This document shows, piece after piece, positions 34,936 to 46,526 of a stretch of DNA of 64,000 nt; the first letter of the stretch is position 1; every line of letters starts with the position of its first letter. The stretch lies in NCBI GenBank assembly GCA_018806985.1, contig JADANN010000375.1:1426001-1490000 (forward strand). The letters run 5' to 3'. This DNA comes from Angiostrongylus vasorum (Eukaryota > Nematoda > Chromadorea > Rhabditida > Metastrongylidae). The notes under the pieces are model-generated. The model ran no database searches and was not told the DNA's origin. It saw only the letters and a list, made by a program, of their open reading frames with translations. The position numbers and the translations under genes are program-made.

Positions 34936-35065
34936 ATGTTTTCTTCAAAAACAGCAAAAAAAGTTGATGAAAGCTTTGGTGATCCAGAGGTTGGAGTGTG
35001 GGCCGATCGCCGAGCGGCTCGAGAGCATTGCCATAATTCCGTTGTCACCTTTAAAATCATCCATG
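34936..35065 (+). CDS. Coding exon of an unrecognised gene
   Basis: From an ATG at 34936 the frame encodes 43 codons of strong coding character, including ESFGDPEVGVWADRRAAREH. It ends at the donor CATG|GTAAAT. The exon may start downstream at AAAACAG (34953) instead of at the ATG. A possible next exon begins at 35134 (AATCTTCAG). Base composition shifts clearly against the AT-rich surroundings. No family was recognised. Confidence 0.4.
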
Positions 35066-35379
35066 GTAAATTACATTCCAAATGTATCGTTTTTTACATT
35101 TTCTACTATTATTTTCACTTCAGCTTAATCTTCAGAGAGACAACAGGACTTTTTCTGGGTTAATTTGTCCGCAGTTTTCCCGGTTTTTTTTCCCCCAGAT
35201 TGTGGCGATGCTCCTGACGTGTTCTCATTTTTTTCTACTCTTTTAGCTGTTTTCTTCTTTTTTCCCTCTTTATTCCTTCTCTCTTCTATTTTTCCATCAT
35301 TATTCTTTATTTATTTATCTGTTATTGTTCTTTACTTATTTATTTTATTATTTTATTTATACATTTTTTAGAGTAACGT

Positions 35380-35810
35380 GTGTTAAAATTTTTTTGCACT
35401 TCACAAAAGAGGACCACTTAATTCATCAGCGCAAAAGGAAGCGTCATATAGAAAACAGTAAGAACGCGAAAGGCAAAAAGAACCAATCATAACGTTAGTA
35501 AATCTCCTTGAAAGACGTCGATTGGCTGCAGACTATTCGTTTTCTTGTAAAATTTCGAAAGTTCTTCCCCATTATCATCCATTAGTGCGGAACCACTCAG
35601 GAGAAATTTCACCAATGGAAGATCGGTTCCTTTGCATTCTTCCTTCGGAAATTGATGGACCAGTTGGTTGTGATTTTTAGATAGTTTTGGTGAGATTTTC
35701 TGGAAGATTTGTTCAGGTCAAGAGCAGAGTAGCTTTAGCTTTTTTGAAATAGTAGAAGTGCATATCTAAGGAACTGAATGCTTCACTACTTGGGAAGTAG
35801 CTGTTTTTCA
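35380..35810. other. Spacer, nothing identified
   Basis: No exon or repeat family was recognised between the exon at 34936-35065 and the SINE C copy. Confidence 0.25.
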
Positions 35811-35814
35811 CATT

Positions 35815-36200
35815 ACTCTACACCACTTGTTCTGTGGATCCCAGAACTTCTTGCATTCGATTCGATTCCTCGCATCCACGAAGGTCTTCGAACTTTTTAT
35901 ATGTGGGTTCGGCTGTAGCTTGAGCATTTTAGTCTTCGTCATCAATATCGTCAAATGCAGACCGAGTCGATTCTTCTTGGAATCCTCCAAGTCTGGCACC
36001 ATTTTCCGAACCCCATTTGGACAGGATTAGACAGCTCAGGGCGAGATGTAACTAGCGCCTTGCTCGTAATGAACGAGTATCCCTATTACTGCACTTGCTT
36101 CGCCTCGAATTCTCTGAAGGTTACAAAAAAAGCTGCATTGATACATCGGAAAGATCCCTTGTGGGCAAATTATGCACTCAGTCATCTCACGAAACTATGA
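35815..36200 (-). repeat. SINE family C, minus strand
   Basis: The minus strand of 35830-35870 carries GAATGCAAGAAGTTCTGGGA. The head with a B-box-like GCTAGTTACATCTCGCC lies near 36045. SINE A-like tail blocks follow at 36120-36230, suggesting a composite. Confidence 0.6.
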
Positions 36201-36654
36201 ATGGAGTTGAAAGCTTGGTGCACTCCTAAGAAGTTCATTAACGCTGAATGGTTTACCCTTTTTCTTATTATATTTGCACCTGCCATCATGCTAGATAAAG
36301 CCACTAGTATGTGGACAACGACTGTGAGGGGAAGAAACGAATGGCAAATGCGCTGGGCTCCCCACAACTCGTGAAGAATGACCGTTGAAGTAGCCAAGCA
36401 AACAACTTTATATATCTAACTAGAACAGAGTTAGTATTTCTAAGAGGTCACGCATATCTTTAGAACGAGCGAGCAAAAGTTTTTTCTCAGAGATTTTCAT
36501 TCGTATTTAACCCTAGGCAAAGTTTACGTCTTTAGGTCTCGTTGAAATAAAAACCTGGAAAAGAAAATAACGCAACAAAGCTAATGTCGTCGGTAGCACT
36601 TTCACGAACTGGCAAATGATAAGCAAATTTCATTTCATCGAAAAAATTGTTGCT

Positions 36655-36970
36655 AAGTTACAACCACAATGATGCTGAAATATTTTTATAACTCAGACCG
36701 CAGACCTGATTCGAACCCGCGTTTACCCTTTCCGGGGGCTCACATGTTATCCGCTTCACCAGCGAGGCCCTCTTTTCGAATCTGGCCTAAGGCCTTAGTT
36801 TTGCAAAGGTCTTTAGTGGTGCAGCGGATAAGTCGTGGTCCCGGAAAAGGTAGTCGTGGGGTTCGAATTTGGACTGGGTCTGGGTTTTTCAAATATCTCA
36901 GCATCACTGTGGTTCTATTTCACCTAATACCCTGCCATGAAAAATGATAGGCGGTAAATAAACAAGTTGT
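36655..36970. repeat. Family F fold-back element with two intact tRNA-like units
   Basis: The minus-strand unit (about 36785-36690) reads GGTGAAGCGGATAAC (A-box-like) and, 40 nt later, GGGTTCGAATCAGG (B box). The plus-strand unit (about 36815-36890) reads GTGGTGCAGCGGATAA and GGGGTTCGAATTTGG. Both have a long variable region with CCGGAAA, like a serine- or leucine-type tRNA. Ends carry GGCGGTAAATAAACAAG. Confidence 0.75.
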
Positions 36971-37137
36971 ACATTGTAGTAGCTAAACTAGTTTAAAAAA
37001 GCTTCATTTATGGGTGGTTGATGCTCGTAACTTTGAACTCTCGCCATTTAAGTAGCACAAAGTCCACATCATCAATAAATAGCTCTCCTATTTAACTAGC
37101 TTTGTTGATTTTTTTATCAAATGGTTGATTTTTTACG

Positions 37138-37525
37138 TACCTACTTGGATGGCCCGTCCTCATTGCTTGTGTGGGACCCAGCGTACTCTCCATTTTTTCA
37201 GAGTTTGGTAGCTTAGCCACTGTTATTCCCTGGAGTGCCGAGGTCAGCCAGGCCAAAGTCTGCCCCAGGTCGTCACCACAACAAGCCGTTGCCGCCCTTG
37301 TGGATCAGAAGGAGATTTGTCACTATGCGACAAGTTTGATACTAGCGTGGCGGTGGATCCTGGTATTGGTTTACTTTTAGCTGGGCTTCCTGATGGAAAC
37401 GCCGAGCTCCTTCTGAGCTTGGGAGACCTTGCTAAGGGGATGAATCCCCCCACAGTACATCGCAGCCCGACACACAGGAACACCTCCCAGCCACGATGAG
37501 GCGGCAAACAGTTGGGAGGATTGAC
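37138..37525 (+). repeat. Family B repeat, full length
   Basis: The copy runs from CTACTTGGATGGCCCGTCC to CAGTTGGGAGGA and keeps the 3' hairpin CCTCCCA to TGGGAGG. Confidence 0.9.
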
Positions 37526-37674
37526 TTATAACTGGATTAAATATGTTGTCCCTGGGAAAATCTTATTGAAAGGACAACAGAATACACCATTTTTCGTACA
37601 AAAAGGGAAAAAACGTTGGTAGGAATCGTTAACAGATATCGGTTAGTCCTTGTGCTTACTAACATCGTCATTCT

Positions 37675-38003
37675 GAAGTGATCTCATAGTTGCGAGGATC
37701 CTCTTCATTATCATCATTCCCACCTTCATTGATATCATGGTCATCACAGTCATCCTCATTCTGAGTATCACCACACCCATCAGCATCTTCTTCTTCATCA
37801 TCGCTATTCTCACAGTTTTGGTTAGCATTTTCATTATACAGCGGTCGTCGTACTCGTCATCATTGTCGTCGTTGGGTGTCGTTAACGGAACCTTCCCGTC
37901 ATTTTTTCTCGTAAGAAATGAGAATGACAGTTGTGTCAGTGTCGAATTTTCAAATGAAAGTGCCGCAAATAAGGTCAATTCATCTTTTGCTGGCTCCGCC
38001 TAG
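37675..38003. CDS. Low-complexity coding-like segment, strand ambiguous
   Basis: The plus strand encodes a hydrophobic N-terminal stretch followed by a Ser- and Asn-rich peptide with several N-glycosylation sites (37737-38003). The minus strand encodes a strongly acidic peptide (CENSDDEEEDADG) ending in a stop near 37675. It switches frame near 37840. Repeated ATC/GAT triplets generate both, so neither is secure. Confidence 0.22.
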
Positions 38004-38184
38004 AGCAGGCAGTGGTTTTTTTTCCATTGTCAAGAAAAATGCTGACGTTCCTTCTATGCAATCCGTTATATCCATACCTGCAATCTGCCTTTTTTGGTCT
38101 TCCTATAGAGAATATGTGAAGACACCTTTAAACGTTTTCATATGGAAATAGTACATTTTTTTACGGTTTTCGCTACTATCGTCA

Positions 38185-38340
38185 TTCATTTTCTGAACAT
38201 TACGCTTCCATGTGAATTCTGTGCGGTTGGTCTCCACGCGACATACTCAGTGGAAGACTCATAGAAAGCGGCTCTGAGGAAGGCGAAATCCGCCGAAACG
38301 ACAGTTTGTTCGTGAATAAAGAATAAAAAATAACACCTCG
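38185..38340 (+). mobile_element. Penelope-like 3' end fragment
   Basis: TACGCTTCCATGTGAATTCTG ends the GIY-YIG frame as in the other copies. CTCTGAGGAAGGCGAAATC then forms the hammerhead-like segment (38270-38305), followed by GAATAAAGAATAAAAAATAA. Confidence 0.7.
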
Positions 38341-38411
38341 TCTTTGTCATCAAGAATACGAAGAATTCATTTTCTCTCCATTTATTGACGATATATCATA
38401 AAACTAATAAG

Positions 38412-38640
38412 AAGTGTATAGCACAGTGATTAGCGGGGCCAGCAACAAACACGTAAGTATTGGATCCACCTCGAGGTGTGGGAAAAACCAAGTCTCAATC
38501 CTCCAGCGTCGACAAATTAGTACCACACTTATCTGAGAGGATAAAAATACTAGCTTCTTACATCGGTAGGTTCCCTCAAGCTCTCCTATAGGCCATGAAA
38601 TCACTTATACAGTGCTACAAATAGAGTCGAAGGCGAGACA
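38412..38640 (+). repeat. Diverged SINE family A
   Basis: The head GTGTATAGCACAGTGATTAG and the body CGACAAATTAGTACCACAC through GAGAGGATAAAAATACTAGC follow SINE A. Confidence 0.65.
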
Positions 38641-38689
38641 CCTCTTTAGCGCATTTATGACCACCAAACCCTTCATTCACTATAACAAA

Positions 38690-39003
38690 CATTTCTCCCT
38701 TAACGGTGTACCATCGTGGCTGGGAGATGTTTCTGGATGTTGGGCTGCGATGTACAGCGGGCGGATTCATCTCGCTAGCAGGGTCTCCCAAGCTGAGGAG
38801 TCCAGTGTTTCCATAAGGAATCCCAGCTAAGAGTAAACCAATACCACGATCCACCACCGTCCTGGTATCAAAGTCGCATAGTGGCCAATCTCCCTCTGAT
38901 CCACAAGGGCGAGGACTGCATGGGGTGGTGACGACCTGGAGCAGACTTTGACTACGCTGATCTCGGGACTCCAGGGAACCGCAAGTGCTATCGAAGTATC
39001 CAA
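38690..39003 (-). repeat. Family B repeat, minus strand
   Basis: The minus strand keeps the family order and ends at GTACCATCGTGGCTGGGAG. It forms an inverted pair with the plus-strand copy at 39349. Confidence 0.82.
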
Positions 39004-39348
39004 CTAAGTGAACACTTTATTCATTTATCGTTTGCGTTATAAATCAGAGCACGATAACTTCGCTACTGAGCCTTTCATATAAGTTCTCTCTTATCGGTTA
39101 GTCTTAAGGAGAGAGATAATGGGTTAACGTTAATGGGACCATTAGACCATGTGCTTAGAAAGCCCGAAAAGGCTCGCTTCTGCGAACTCAGTCTTTAAGG
39201 GCAAAACCAACGAGCTACTCGAGAGTACCGTTTCGCCATAAAAATTGTGAACAATTGGTTTTACACGAATTTACAGTGATTTAGTCTAGCTTTACCGTTG
39301 TCAGAAATGAGAACAAGACTTCTTTGTTTTGCAAACTCCACTTACTTC

Positions 39349-39675
39349 CTTGGATGCTTGGATGGCCCCTCTTCACTGGCTATGCAGACCCTAAGGTCAG
39401 CCTAGCCGAAACCTTCCTCAGATCGTTGCTATCTCAGGCAGTCGCCCCCCTTTGTGGATCAAAGGGAGGTTTGCCACTGCTACTACTATGATGCCAGGAC
39501 GGTGGTGGATCCTGGTAGTGGTAGTGATTTACTCTTAGCTAGGTTTCTGGATGGTGACATCGGATTCATCAGCTTAGGAGGTCCTAAAGGTTGAATGAAC
39601 GTCTCGGTGTACATCGCAGCCTGACACCCAGCAACACCTCACAGCCACGACGAGGCGGCAAATCCGTTGTGAGAA
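39349..39675 (+). repeat. Family B repeat, plus strand
   Basis: The copy begins CTTCCTTGGATGCTTGGATGG, lacks part of the 5' middle, and ends GTTGTGAGAAAA in place of GTTGGGAGGA. Confidence 0.82.
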
Positions 39676-39679
39676 AACT

Positions 39680-41125
39680 CCACTTGGAAGAAGTTAGTTA
39701 GTATGAGCAAGACGATTCGTTAACCTAAAAGAATCGGATTCACCTCGAAGTGAAAAAATAGTAGAGGCACTCGGTTAGCATTATTTTGCGATCGAGGAGT
39801 ATTTGTAGTTATCGTAAAATCGTAAAGAGACGAATGTCATGCCAATTGACAGATACGCACCAAATCTGTCCTGGTTTACGGTTGACAGTTGCTGATGTTC
39901 TACCCGAAGAAAAGTAAAATGTTGCTATTCCATCGAAGAGAGGTGCCATCGGAAAGTGGTCTTGAAAAATTTCATGCTTGACTGGAGAAGCAAATCAACC
40001 AGCGTTTCGATGGGTCTCTTTTTCTCGGTTGATTCCAAAGACAGTGGTTGCCTTAGCGATTATTGAATTGTTGTATAGTCTGGTCTTTCGGTTTTTCCCA
40101 AGACGACGAAATTCATTTCAGCATTAGTAATTCTATCGAATGGTGAACAAACGCATTCGTAATTTGACACCCAGACACTGGACATTTAGTACTAGGCTGT
40201 AAAAAAATAAAATCCGCTACTACCTGACTATCAGTTTGTCTAGAAAACTTACCAACCAAAATGTATCCTTTCTTTGATAAGGTTGCACCGAGAGTGATAA
40301 TCAATCCTTATTCGGCTAACGTTTCGCCGTCTTGGTCTTCATCAAAGTCTTCTTATCATACATAATACCTAACTATACCTAACTACCTCAGTGAATTCAT
40401 TTCAGTCTTATTTTACCCTATAAGGACCATAAAATATAATAATAAACATCATTAATGTGACAATCTCTTGCTCTCCGAGAGGTTCGCTGTAGTTAAGGCT
40501 ACAGTCCTAAATGGATCTCGGAAAATCACCAAAATGACGTCGCCTCCTAGGAGGTTCACATGAAACACGAAATTCTCGAATTTTCCACTAGTTTTTTTCT
40601 GGATTAAGTGGCTTAAGAAATCTGGAATTGGCAAGGATTTCAGAATTTTCTTTTTTGTTTCAAAACTATTTTTTAAAGTAAGTAGAAGTAGTAAAGTAAG
40701 AGTATAAATTTTTTGAGGTATCTGAAATGAAATAGAGTGTGGCAACTCTCAATAGGACTCAAAATATCTCAAAACAAGACTGAAGTCTTCACATTTCTCT
40801 TCTACGAGTTTCTTTTTGTTAACGGAAATCTTTTGATAAATAGTAGAAAATAAAAGCCATTTGGTTATCTACTGATGTTCTTTAATATTTTGTCACCCAT
40901 ATGTGAATGATATGAATGAAATGAATTGAAATGCTGTTCAGATGAGAGATCAAGAAGAAAACTTAAGTTTTCTTGTGTTTTTTTCTGTTTTTGTTTTTAC
41001 CTTTTTTTCACAGAAGATGAATAGCAGAAGTCTAGACGTTTCATGTTTCGCCTACACTCAATAGTTTTAGCTGGATCGTCGCTTATCATTAGCTCTGATT
41101 AAGTGTTTTTTTTTAATCATTTGAT
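39680..41125. other. Spacer with one Penelope-like end (40262-40350, minus)
   Basis: 40262-40350 contains CTTTCTTTGATAAGG, then CGGCTAACGTTTCGCCGTC, matching the termini at 7205 and 41130. The rest is AT-rich with no supported exon. Confidence 0.4.
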
Positions 41126-41129
41126 TATG

Positions 41130-41425
41130 CAGTCTTTCTTTGATAGGCTTACACGAGGTTGATAAATCTTTTATTTGGCTAACGTTTCGACGGTTTCGCC
41201 TTCATCAGAGCCGATGATCCGAGTCGACGGTCCATAGTAGTTCGTGTTCTCGAGATGGCGTCTTCGTCGCACATTGACCTCGATCTTCCTCAGTGGAGTA
41301 TCTCTCTCGAATGAACTACACTCACGCGGCGATGCTCTTTCATACAGGGCGATGGATGTTGATAACCGTGATTGTCCAGGGATAACGACTTCTCTTCCCG
41401 GACAATTTACTGTGTAGAAGTCGGT
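41130..41425 (-). mobile_element. Penelope-like terminus, second type
   Basis: The minus strand contains GATGATCCGAGTCGA blocks inverted, the hammerhead-like segment at 41212-41177, and CACGAGGTTGATAAA inverted near the end. A SINE A on the same strand abuts it at 41425. Confidence 0.55.
41177..41212 (-). ncRNA. Hammerhead-like motif with perfect stem I
   Basis: Minus strand: GGCT, CTGATGA, A, GGCGAAACCGTC, GAAACGTT, AGCC. The GGCU/AGCC stem I is fully paired, CUGAUGA and GAAA are the canonical hammerhead core, and GUU is an allowed cleavage triplet. Stem III is only the palindrome ACGU, which in known short-stem hammerheads favours dimer action. Confidence 0.55.
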
Positions 41426-41690
41426 ATAAAGGATGAATCTCTCGGCGTTGATCAATCCCCTGATGGATGAGCCATTCGACTTGCATGCATCTCTGGCCTT
41501 TACAGTGACTCGCGGTGGCCGACCGATGATGTGTCGAGCCAGTGATGCTATCCTCCTAGACAAGTCTGGTAGGTTTGCCGACCTTGGTGGGATGGAAGGC
41601 TTGGTGGGCCATCGGCGTAGGATCCATTCCACGTGTGTGGTGCCAGGTGCCTCCGACCACTGCACCACACGTATAGAAGTTGGTACCATA
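41425..41690 (-). repeat. SINE family A, minus strand
   Basis: Near-consensus reverse complement, from the tail (TCTCGGCGTTGATCAATCC) to the head near 41680. Confidence 0.87.
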
Positions 41691-41699
41691 ACTAAATGA

Positions 41700-42750
41700 T
41701 ATTTTAACAATGTTTCTTGGAGGATTTTTTTAGTCCTTTTTGTTTATAAAAAATATCCTGCACAGGTTAAGGATTCATAGTTCTCACGATTCATCATCTT
41801 GAATTGTTCTGCTCTTTTACAGATGTTTTCAGGTCGGCTAGTCATGTTTCAAGCAATGCATGAATAAGAAAGCAAAAAACTACGTAATGAATACGAAATG
41901 AAATAAGGAATAGGGAATATTGAATGCACTATTTTTAACATCAATTGAAAATTCCAGCTGTTCGTTTCTAGTATAAGCCTGAATTACGTATAATTCATGA
42001 GAGAGCAAATTTACTACTTCATAAACAAAATTCTAAAGAAGAAGCAAAAGAAAAGACGAAACGTGAATGCCCAATATGCTTTGCTTAAACTGTAGCTGCT
42101 AATACATTGTTAATAACTGCTTATAAGTTTGTTTACATCTTTTTTTTGAAGTACTGAAGTTGTTGTTCTTCGATAGCGCAGTGCAATGCCTCGTCATTTG
42201 AAAGCCGGCAGACGGACGTTCGATCGTGAATTGAGCAATGAGCAACTTTTTTCACCCTTGCTTACTAATAATTGGGATAACTATCACGTAACTACCAGAG
42301 CTAAAAAACGAGAAAAGTGTTGCTTGTTTTGTCATTTAGAAATTGGACCTTTCTTTTTTCATGCATAAGTTTTATGCCTGGGATAGATTTGATCCTGAAA
42401 GAATATTGGTTCCCTCATTGTGACAAACGTCCCTTCTGTCCACATGACCCGACGACTTACTGTAGTGGCGATATAGGAATGTGTTTCTAAAAAGAAAAAA
42501 TCTTATGGAAGATCCAAAGCCAACGAAGGACTAGCAACGTAAATGGGTACTTAGAGAGCTTGTTGAAACATACTTTTAAACGAATCATGCACTTTTTACA
42601 TTCATTTTATTCTCCTAAAATGGTCATCCATGAAGATGGTGGTATTCATCTGTGGATTCAACTGAAGCTTATGATTCTCATTGTTGATTCCAGTTAAGAA
42701 AGCAGCTGGCCTGCTATGTTCTAATGTCTTTCTAAAACCACAGTATATCC
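41700..42750. other. Spacer with one small open frame
   Basis: A 60-codon frame (42186-42368) begins with an ATG five bases after GCGCAG and encodes a basic then hydrophobic peptide. It has no partner exon or family match, so it is not called a gene. Confidence 0.25.
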
Positions 42751-42756
42751 ATCTAT

Positions 42757-43045
42757 AGGGTGCATGTGGCGCAGTGGTTGGAGGCGCCACTGCGACACAC
42801 ACGTAGAATCGATGCCCGCGCCAATGGCCCACCAAGCCCGTCATCCCTCCGGGGGGGTCGGCAAATTCCTACCAGACTTGTTTGGGAGGGTAGCAGCGCT
42901 GGCTCGATACATCGGTAGGCCACCGCGAGTCATTATAAAAGGCCAGGTAGGCATTCTATCACCTCCAACGATACTTAATGAAGTCGAATGTATGGCGCAT
43001 CCCTCAGGGATTGATCAAGGCCGAGAGCTTCACCCTTTATCCTTT
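42757..43045 (+). repeat. SINE family A
   Basis: Complete copy. TATCCATCT occurs just before it (42744) and again after the tail (43046), consistent with a short duplication. Confidence 0.9.
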
Positions 43046-43216
43046 TATCCATCTGTATTCACCTTTACTTTAACTAGCAACAAAACTAAGTGAAGGCATG
43101 TTAAGAATGAGTCTCGTTCATCATAAAGAGGAGCATTCGCAGTATTTAAAGTAAATCAAAAGTTATCACTCTCCTATACACAGTTTCGTATTTTTTCCAC
43201 CTTTCTAGAATTGTTG

Positions 43217-43498
43217 AGGGTGCGTGTAACTCGGTGAGTAGAGACACCCTGCAATACACATAGATTCGTTCTCGCGCTCCAACCTCACCAAGCGGTCATC
43301 GCTCCGGGGTCAGCATATTGGTACCAGACCTGTCTGGGAAAGTAGCAGCAATACAAGATTCATCGATACGGTACGGCTAGTCATTGTAAAGGCCAGATAC
43401 GTATTCAGTCACCTCTAACGATGTATAATAACGTTGAGTGTACGGCGCATTCTTCAGGTGATCGACGCTGAGAGCTTTCTCCTTTTTTATCCTTTATG
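43217..43498 (+). repeat. SINE family A
   Basis: Near-complete, moderately diverged copy from GGTGCGTGTAACTCGGTGAG to GAGAGCTTTCTCC. Confidence 0.83.
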
Positions 43499-43559
43499 GA
43501 ATCGTAATCCACTTTTTACTGTTCTCTTGATGAGTGAACCAGAGATTGTTACTACATTA

Positions 43560-43645
43560 TTTACTTATGCATAAAAGCTGACCTTTCACCGGACTTCTTC
43601 TTCTTCAGCGCCTTGAAAGACCAAGTTGACTGGAAACTAATCAGC
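43560..43645 (-). repeat. Penelope-like terminal remnant
   Basis: Minus strand: CGCTGAAGAAGAAGAAGTCC, then GGTGAAAGGTCAGC. The hammerhead-like core is degraded. Confidence 0.45.
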
Positions 43646-43662
43646 CACATAGCTCGATAGCC

Positions 43663-43968
43663 TCACAGAAAAACATTAGAAACAGGCAAATAGAAAACAT
43701 TATGTAACTTCCATTTCAGCGGTATTGCCACCTGTATCGTCTCTAGTCCTGCTGATCGTCGAGTGACTCGAGCGGGCGCCAGTAAAACTTCCATTTTTTC
43801 CCCTGTGCCGTGCAGGAGTAGCCCAGTGGTTCTGCTCGCTCTAGGGACTCGTCGAGCATTACATCTTTCTTCTAGGCTCTTCGTGAAGAACTCTGACCAT
43901 CGGGTCGGTGGTCTTCCTGCAGTGCGTTTGACATCCCGAGGAATCCAGTCAATGAGGCTCTTGTCCAT
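43663..43968 (-). pseudogene. C-terminal tail of RTE polyprotein
   Basis: The frame contains WIPRDVKRTAGRPPTRWSEF, a motif typical of the region after the reverse transcriptase in RTE elements. It is out of frame with the reverse transcriptase upstream. Confidence 0.75.
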
Positions 43969-44002
43969 CGGTTGTCATTCATACGCATTACGTGTCGGCG
44001 CA

Positions 44003-45206
44003 TCATATCTTCAACTGTTTGGCGTACAGAACGAAATCTTTGATTCTTGGTCGTTGATACAGGTCGGAGCTTCGGGTCCCATCCCTTAGTTGTGTGAAAC
44101 GGGATACTGCTAGCATCGTCTTTTCGACTACGGGTTCGATGACGCCAAGTGATCTTACATCCCGCTTACGCACCGACCAGGTTTTTGACGCATACGTTAG
44201 GGCAGGAAGTCCCGTTGAGTCGAAAAGGTGGGCACGGAGACGTGTGTTCGTTGCTCTCTTCACTACATCCTCGATGTTCTTGAAAGCTCCCCAACCCGCT
44301 CGTTTCCTTCTGCTCAGCTCTGGAGCTAAGTCGTTCATCATATTGATTTCCTGACCTAGAAAGACATAACTGGAGCATTCGGAGATATTCGTTCCGTTGA
44401 GCGTGAGTGGGGCATATGAAACCAATCCATTCTTCATGAACATCGTTTTTGTGAGAATTAGTCGAAGACCAATCTTTCCACAGGCTTTATCAAAGTCGGC
44501 AAGCATACGTTCCGCTTGGCTAATGTTTGGTGTTATAAAGACGATGTCATCTGCAAAGCGAAGATGGTGTAACTGCCCACCATTGATTTTCCCTCCCATA
44601 TTATCCCATTCCAATGTTCGCACAACGTTCTGGAAGGTGGAGGCGAACAATTATGGCGAGATAGTATCGCCTTGCCTAACTCCCTTTTTTTGACATAAAT
44701 GATAATATTGTTGTAGAATGGTGATATCTTGGTTGTAAAATTTTTGTGTAGCTCACGAAGAATCTTTATATATTGAGTAGGAACTCCTTGACTATCAAGT
44801 GCTTCCAAGACTGCTTCTATCTCAATTGCAAATCGATGAAAGTGAGACAGAGAGGTCTTTTGTACTCTGGCGATACTTCAATGAGCATTGTTATCGTGTG
44901 GATGTGGGCCATAGTACTGAATCCCTTTTTGAAACCCTGCTTGCTCACATGGCTGTCCTTCGTCCAGTGTTCTGTCAATCCTGTTTAGGATGACTCGAGT
45001 GGAAAGTTTGTAGACGACGGACAGCAAGCAGATTGGGCGATAGTTGCCGATATCGCGTAGGTCACCCTTCTTGAACAATAACAAGGTCTTGCTGGTCTTC
45101 CAGTGAGTAGGGACCTTGCATTCAGACAGGTAAGGAGGACTGGCGGAAGGTTCTTCAGGTGTTCTGGGTTTATCTTGTCCGGACTTGGTGCTGTTCGATT
45201 TTTCAC
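44003..45206 (-). pseudogene. RTE reverse transcriptase, in several frames
   Basis: 45206-44878 holds TAPSPDKINPEHLKN and GNYRPICLLSVVYKL (early motifs), 44808-44700 holds the IKILRELHKNFTTKI region, and 44650-44003 holds LRFADDIVFI, whose DD is catalytic, followed by FLGQEINM. Breaks near 44985, 44870 and 44690 change frame. In the last frame 215 codons remain open. Confidence 0.85.
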
Positions 45207-45291
45207 TGGCGAAATGGCATGTCGGATTTCGGAAGGGAGAACCGGTGGGACACCATCCTTCTTTATTTCATATGACGGGAGGTGGACGTGG

Positions 45292-45863
45292 CTATCGAAG
45301 AGATCTGACTAGTATTGGTGAATAATTTTCTCCATTGCCTTTATAGACGCTGTAACTGTCCCGTCTGGGCGTCGGAGTGCAATCATCTTGGTCTTGTAAT
45401 TGGCGAACCTTTGGTGGGCTTTGCGAATGCTTTTTCCCAGCTTCTGCAGCTTCGACCATTACTGCTGCTCCTCTTTCTTTAAAAATCTTCTTTTTATCGC
45501 CTGTCTGCATTGTTTTGCAAGTTCGGACGTTAGTTCGCGGTTGCCTGCAGCTCGTTCGATTCCACGTTGGCGTATCAGCTCGAATGTTTCTGGAGACAAA
45601 CGTCTCTTGGTTACTTTTGAACTCTCAGCTTTCATAGCGCTAACGCTAATATGTTGAATGAGCCGATCGTATTCTTCGTCGATGTTATCGACAATGGCAT
45701 CTTCCCAACAGCCGACTAATGAATTGAATATGTCCCAGCTTATGGTGGTTCTGGGACTTCGGTTTTTGAATTTAACGGCTTTTTCTCCTTTCCCCGAAAA
45801 AATAGAATCTTGCGAAGGAGACGATGGCCCACTCCCGTGTAGAATTAGGGACAACGGTGACAT
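45292..45863 (-). pseudogene. Linker of RTE polyprotein
   Basis: Two overlapping frames (45863-45459 and 45510-45292) cover the region between endonuclease and reverse transcriptase. The peptide is charged, with SPRTTISWDIFNSLVGCWED near its start, as usual for this part of RTE proteins. Confidence 0.65.
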
Positions 45864-45896
45864 CGGTTAGGCAAAACCTATTTACTATGATGTGGT

Positions 45897-46526
45897 CTAT
45901 TTCGTTATGGTACTCTCCACTGGGAGATTCCCACGTCCTGCGTTGAGGGTGGGGCTTTTGAAACTGCGAGTTACCATGGTCTTGGTCGTCATGATAAACT
46001 CAGAGAGCCTCTCACACTGTTTGTTCCATTCTGATGCGTGGGTCCCAATGTGACGTTTTTCAGACGTTCTTCTTGCTCCATTCTTGGCGTTGCAATCTCC
46101 AATGATGACCTTTAAGAATGTATGATCTTCTCTGTAGAACTTCTCCAAGTCCGTATAGAACGCTTCGACTTCTTCTTCGTCATAGTTTAATGTCGGCGCG
46201 TAAACGACGAAGATTGTCATAGCCGGTATTGATCCACATCTTTTTAATCGTAAAAGTCCGATTCGGGCTGTAAGCTGTTCGAATGAATCGATGTTCATGG
46301 GCAAATTCGTGTTGACGAGAACGGCGACGCAGCCGACTCCTCTACTGTCGCATGTTCCGAGGGACAGTTCTGCTCCAGTGTCATAGACGGTGTTGAATGG
46401 GTGGCGACGTCTCGTCGCGGCCAGGCCGATGACGTCGTGCCTTATCCTTCTTGCTTGCATGAGCATGTCTTCTGTCGAGGACTCGGGTGCAACTGTACGT
46501 GCATTGTAGGTACAGATCGTCACCAT
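45897..46526 (-). pseudogene. RTE APE-type endonuclease domain
   Basis: The frame starts [11 protein letters not shown], the N-terminal strand with the catalytic Asn, and contains [14 protein letters not shown] (catalytic Asp and Asn) and a long downstream part. The expected terminal SDH motif is not seen, because the frame ends in VESTITK. The enzyme nicks target DNA for target-primed reverse transcription. Confidence 0.85.

Noticed and set aside
36815..36890. Candidate functional tRNA gene
   Set aside because: A and B boxes are good, but the acceptor stem does not pair convincingly and the unit recurs as an inverted copy in a dispersed fold-back family.
42186..42368. Sixty-codon frame with an ATG close to GCGCAG
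   Set aside because: It has no partner exon, no recognised domain and a low-complexity end. Single small frames of this size are expected by chance in 64 kb.
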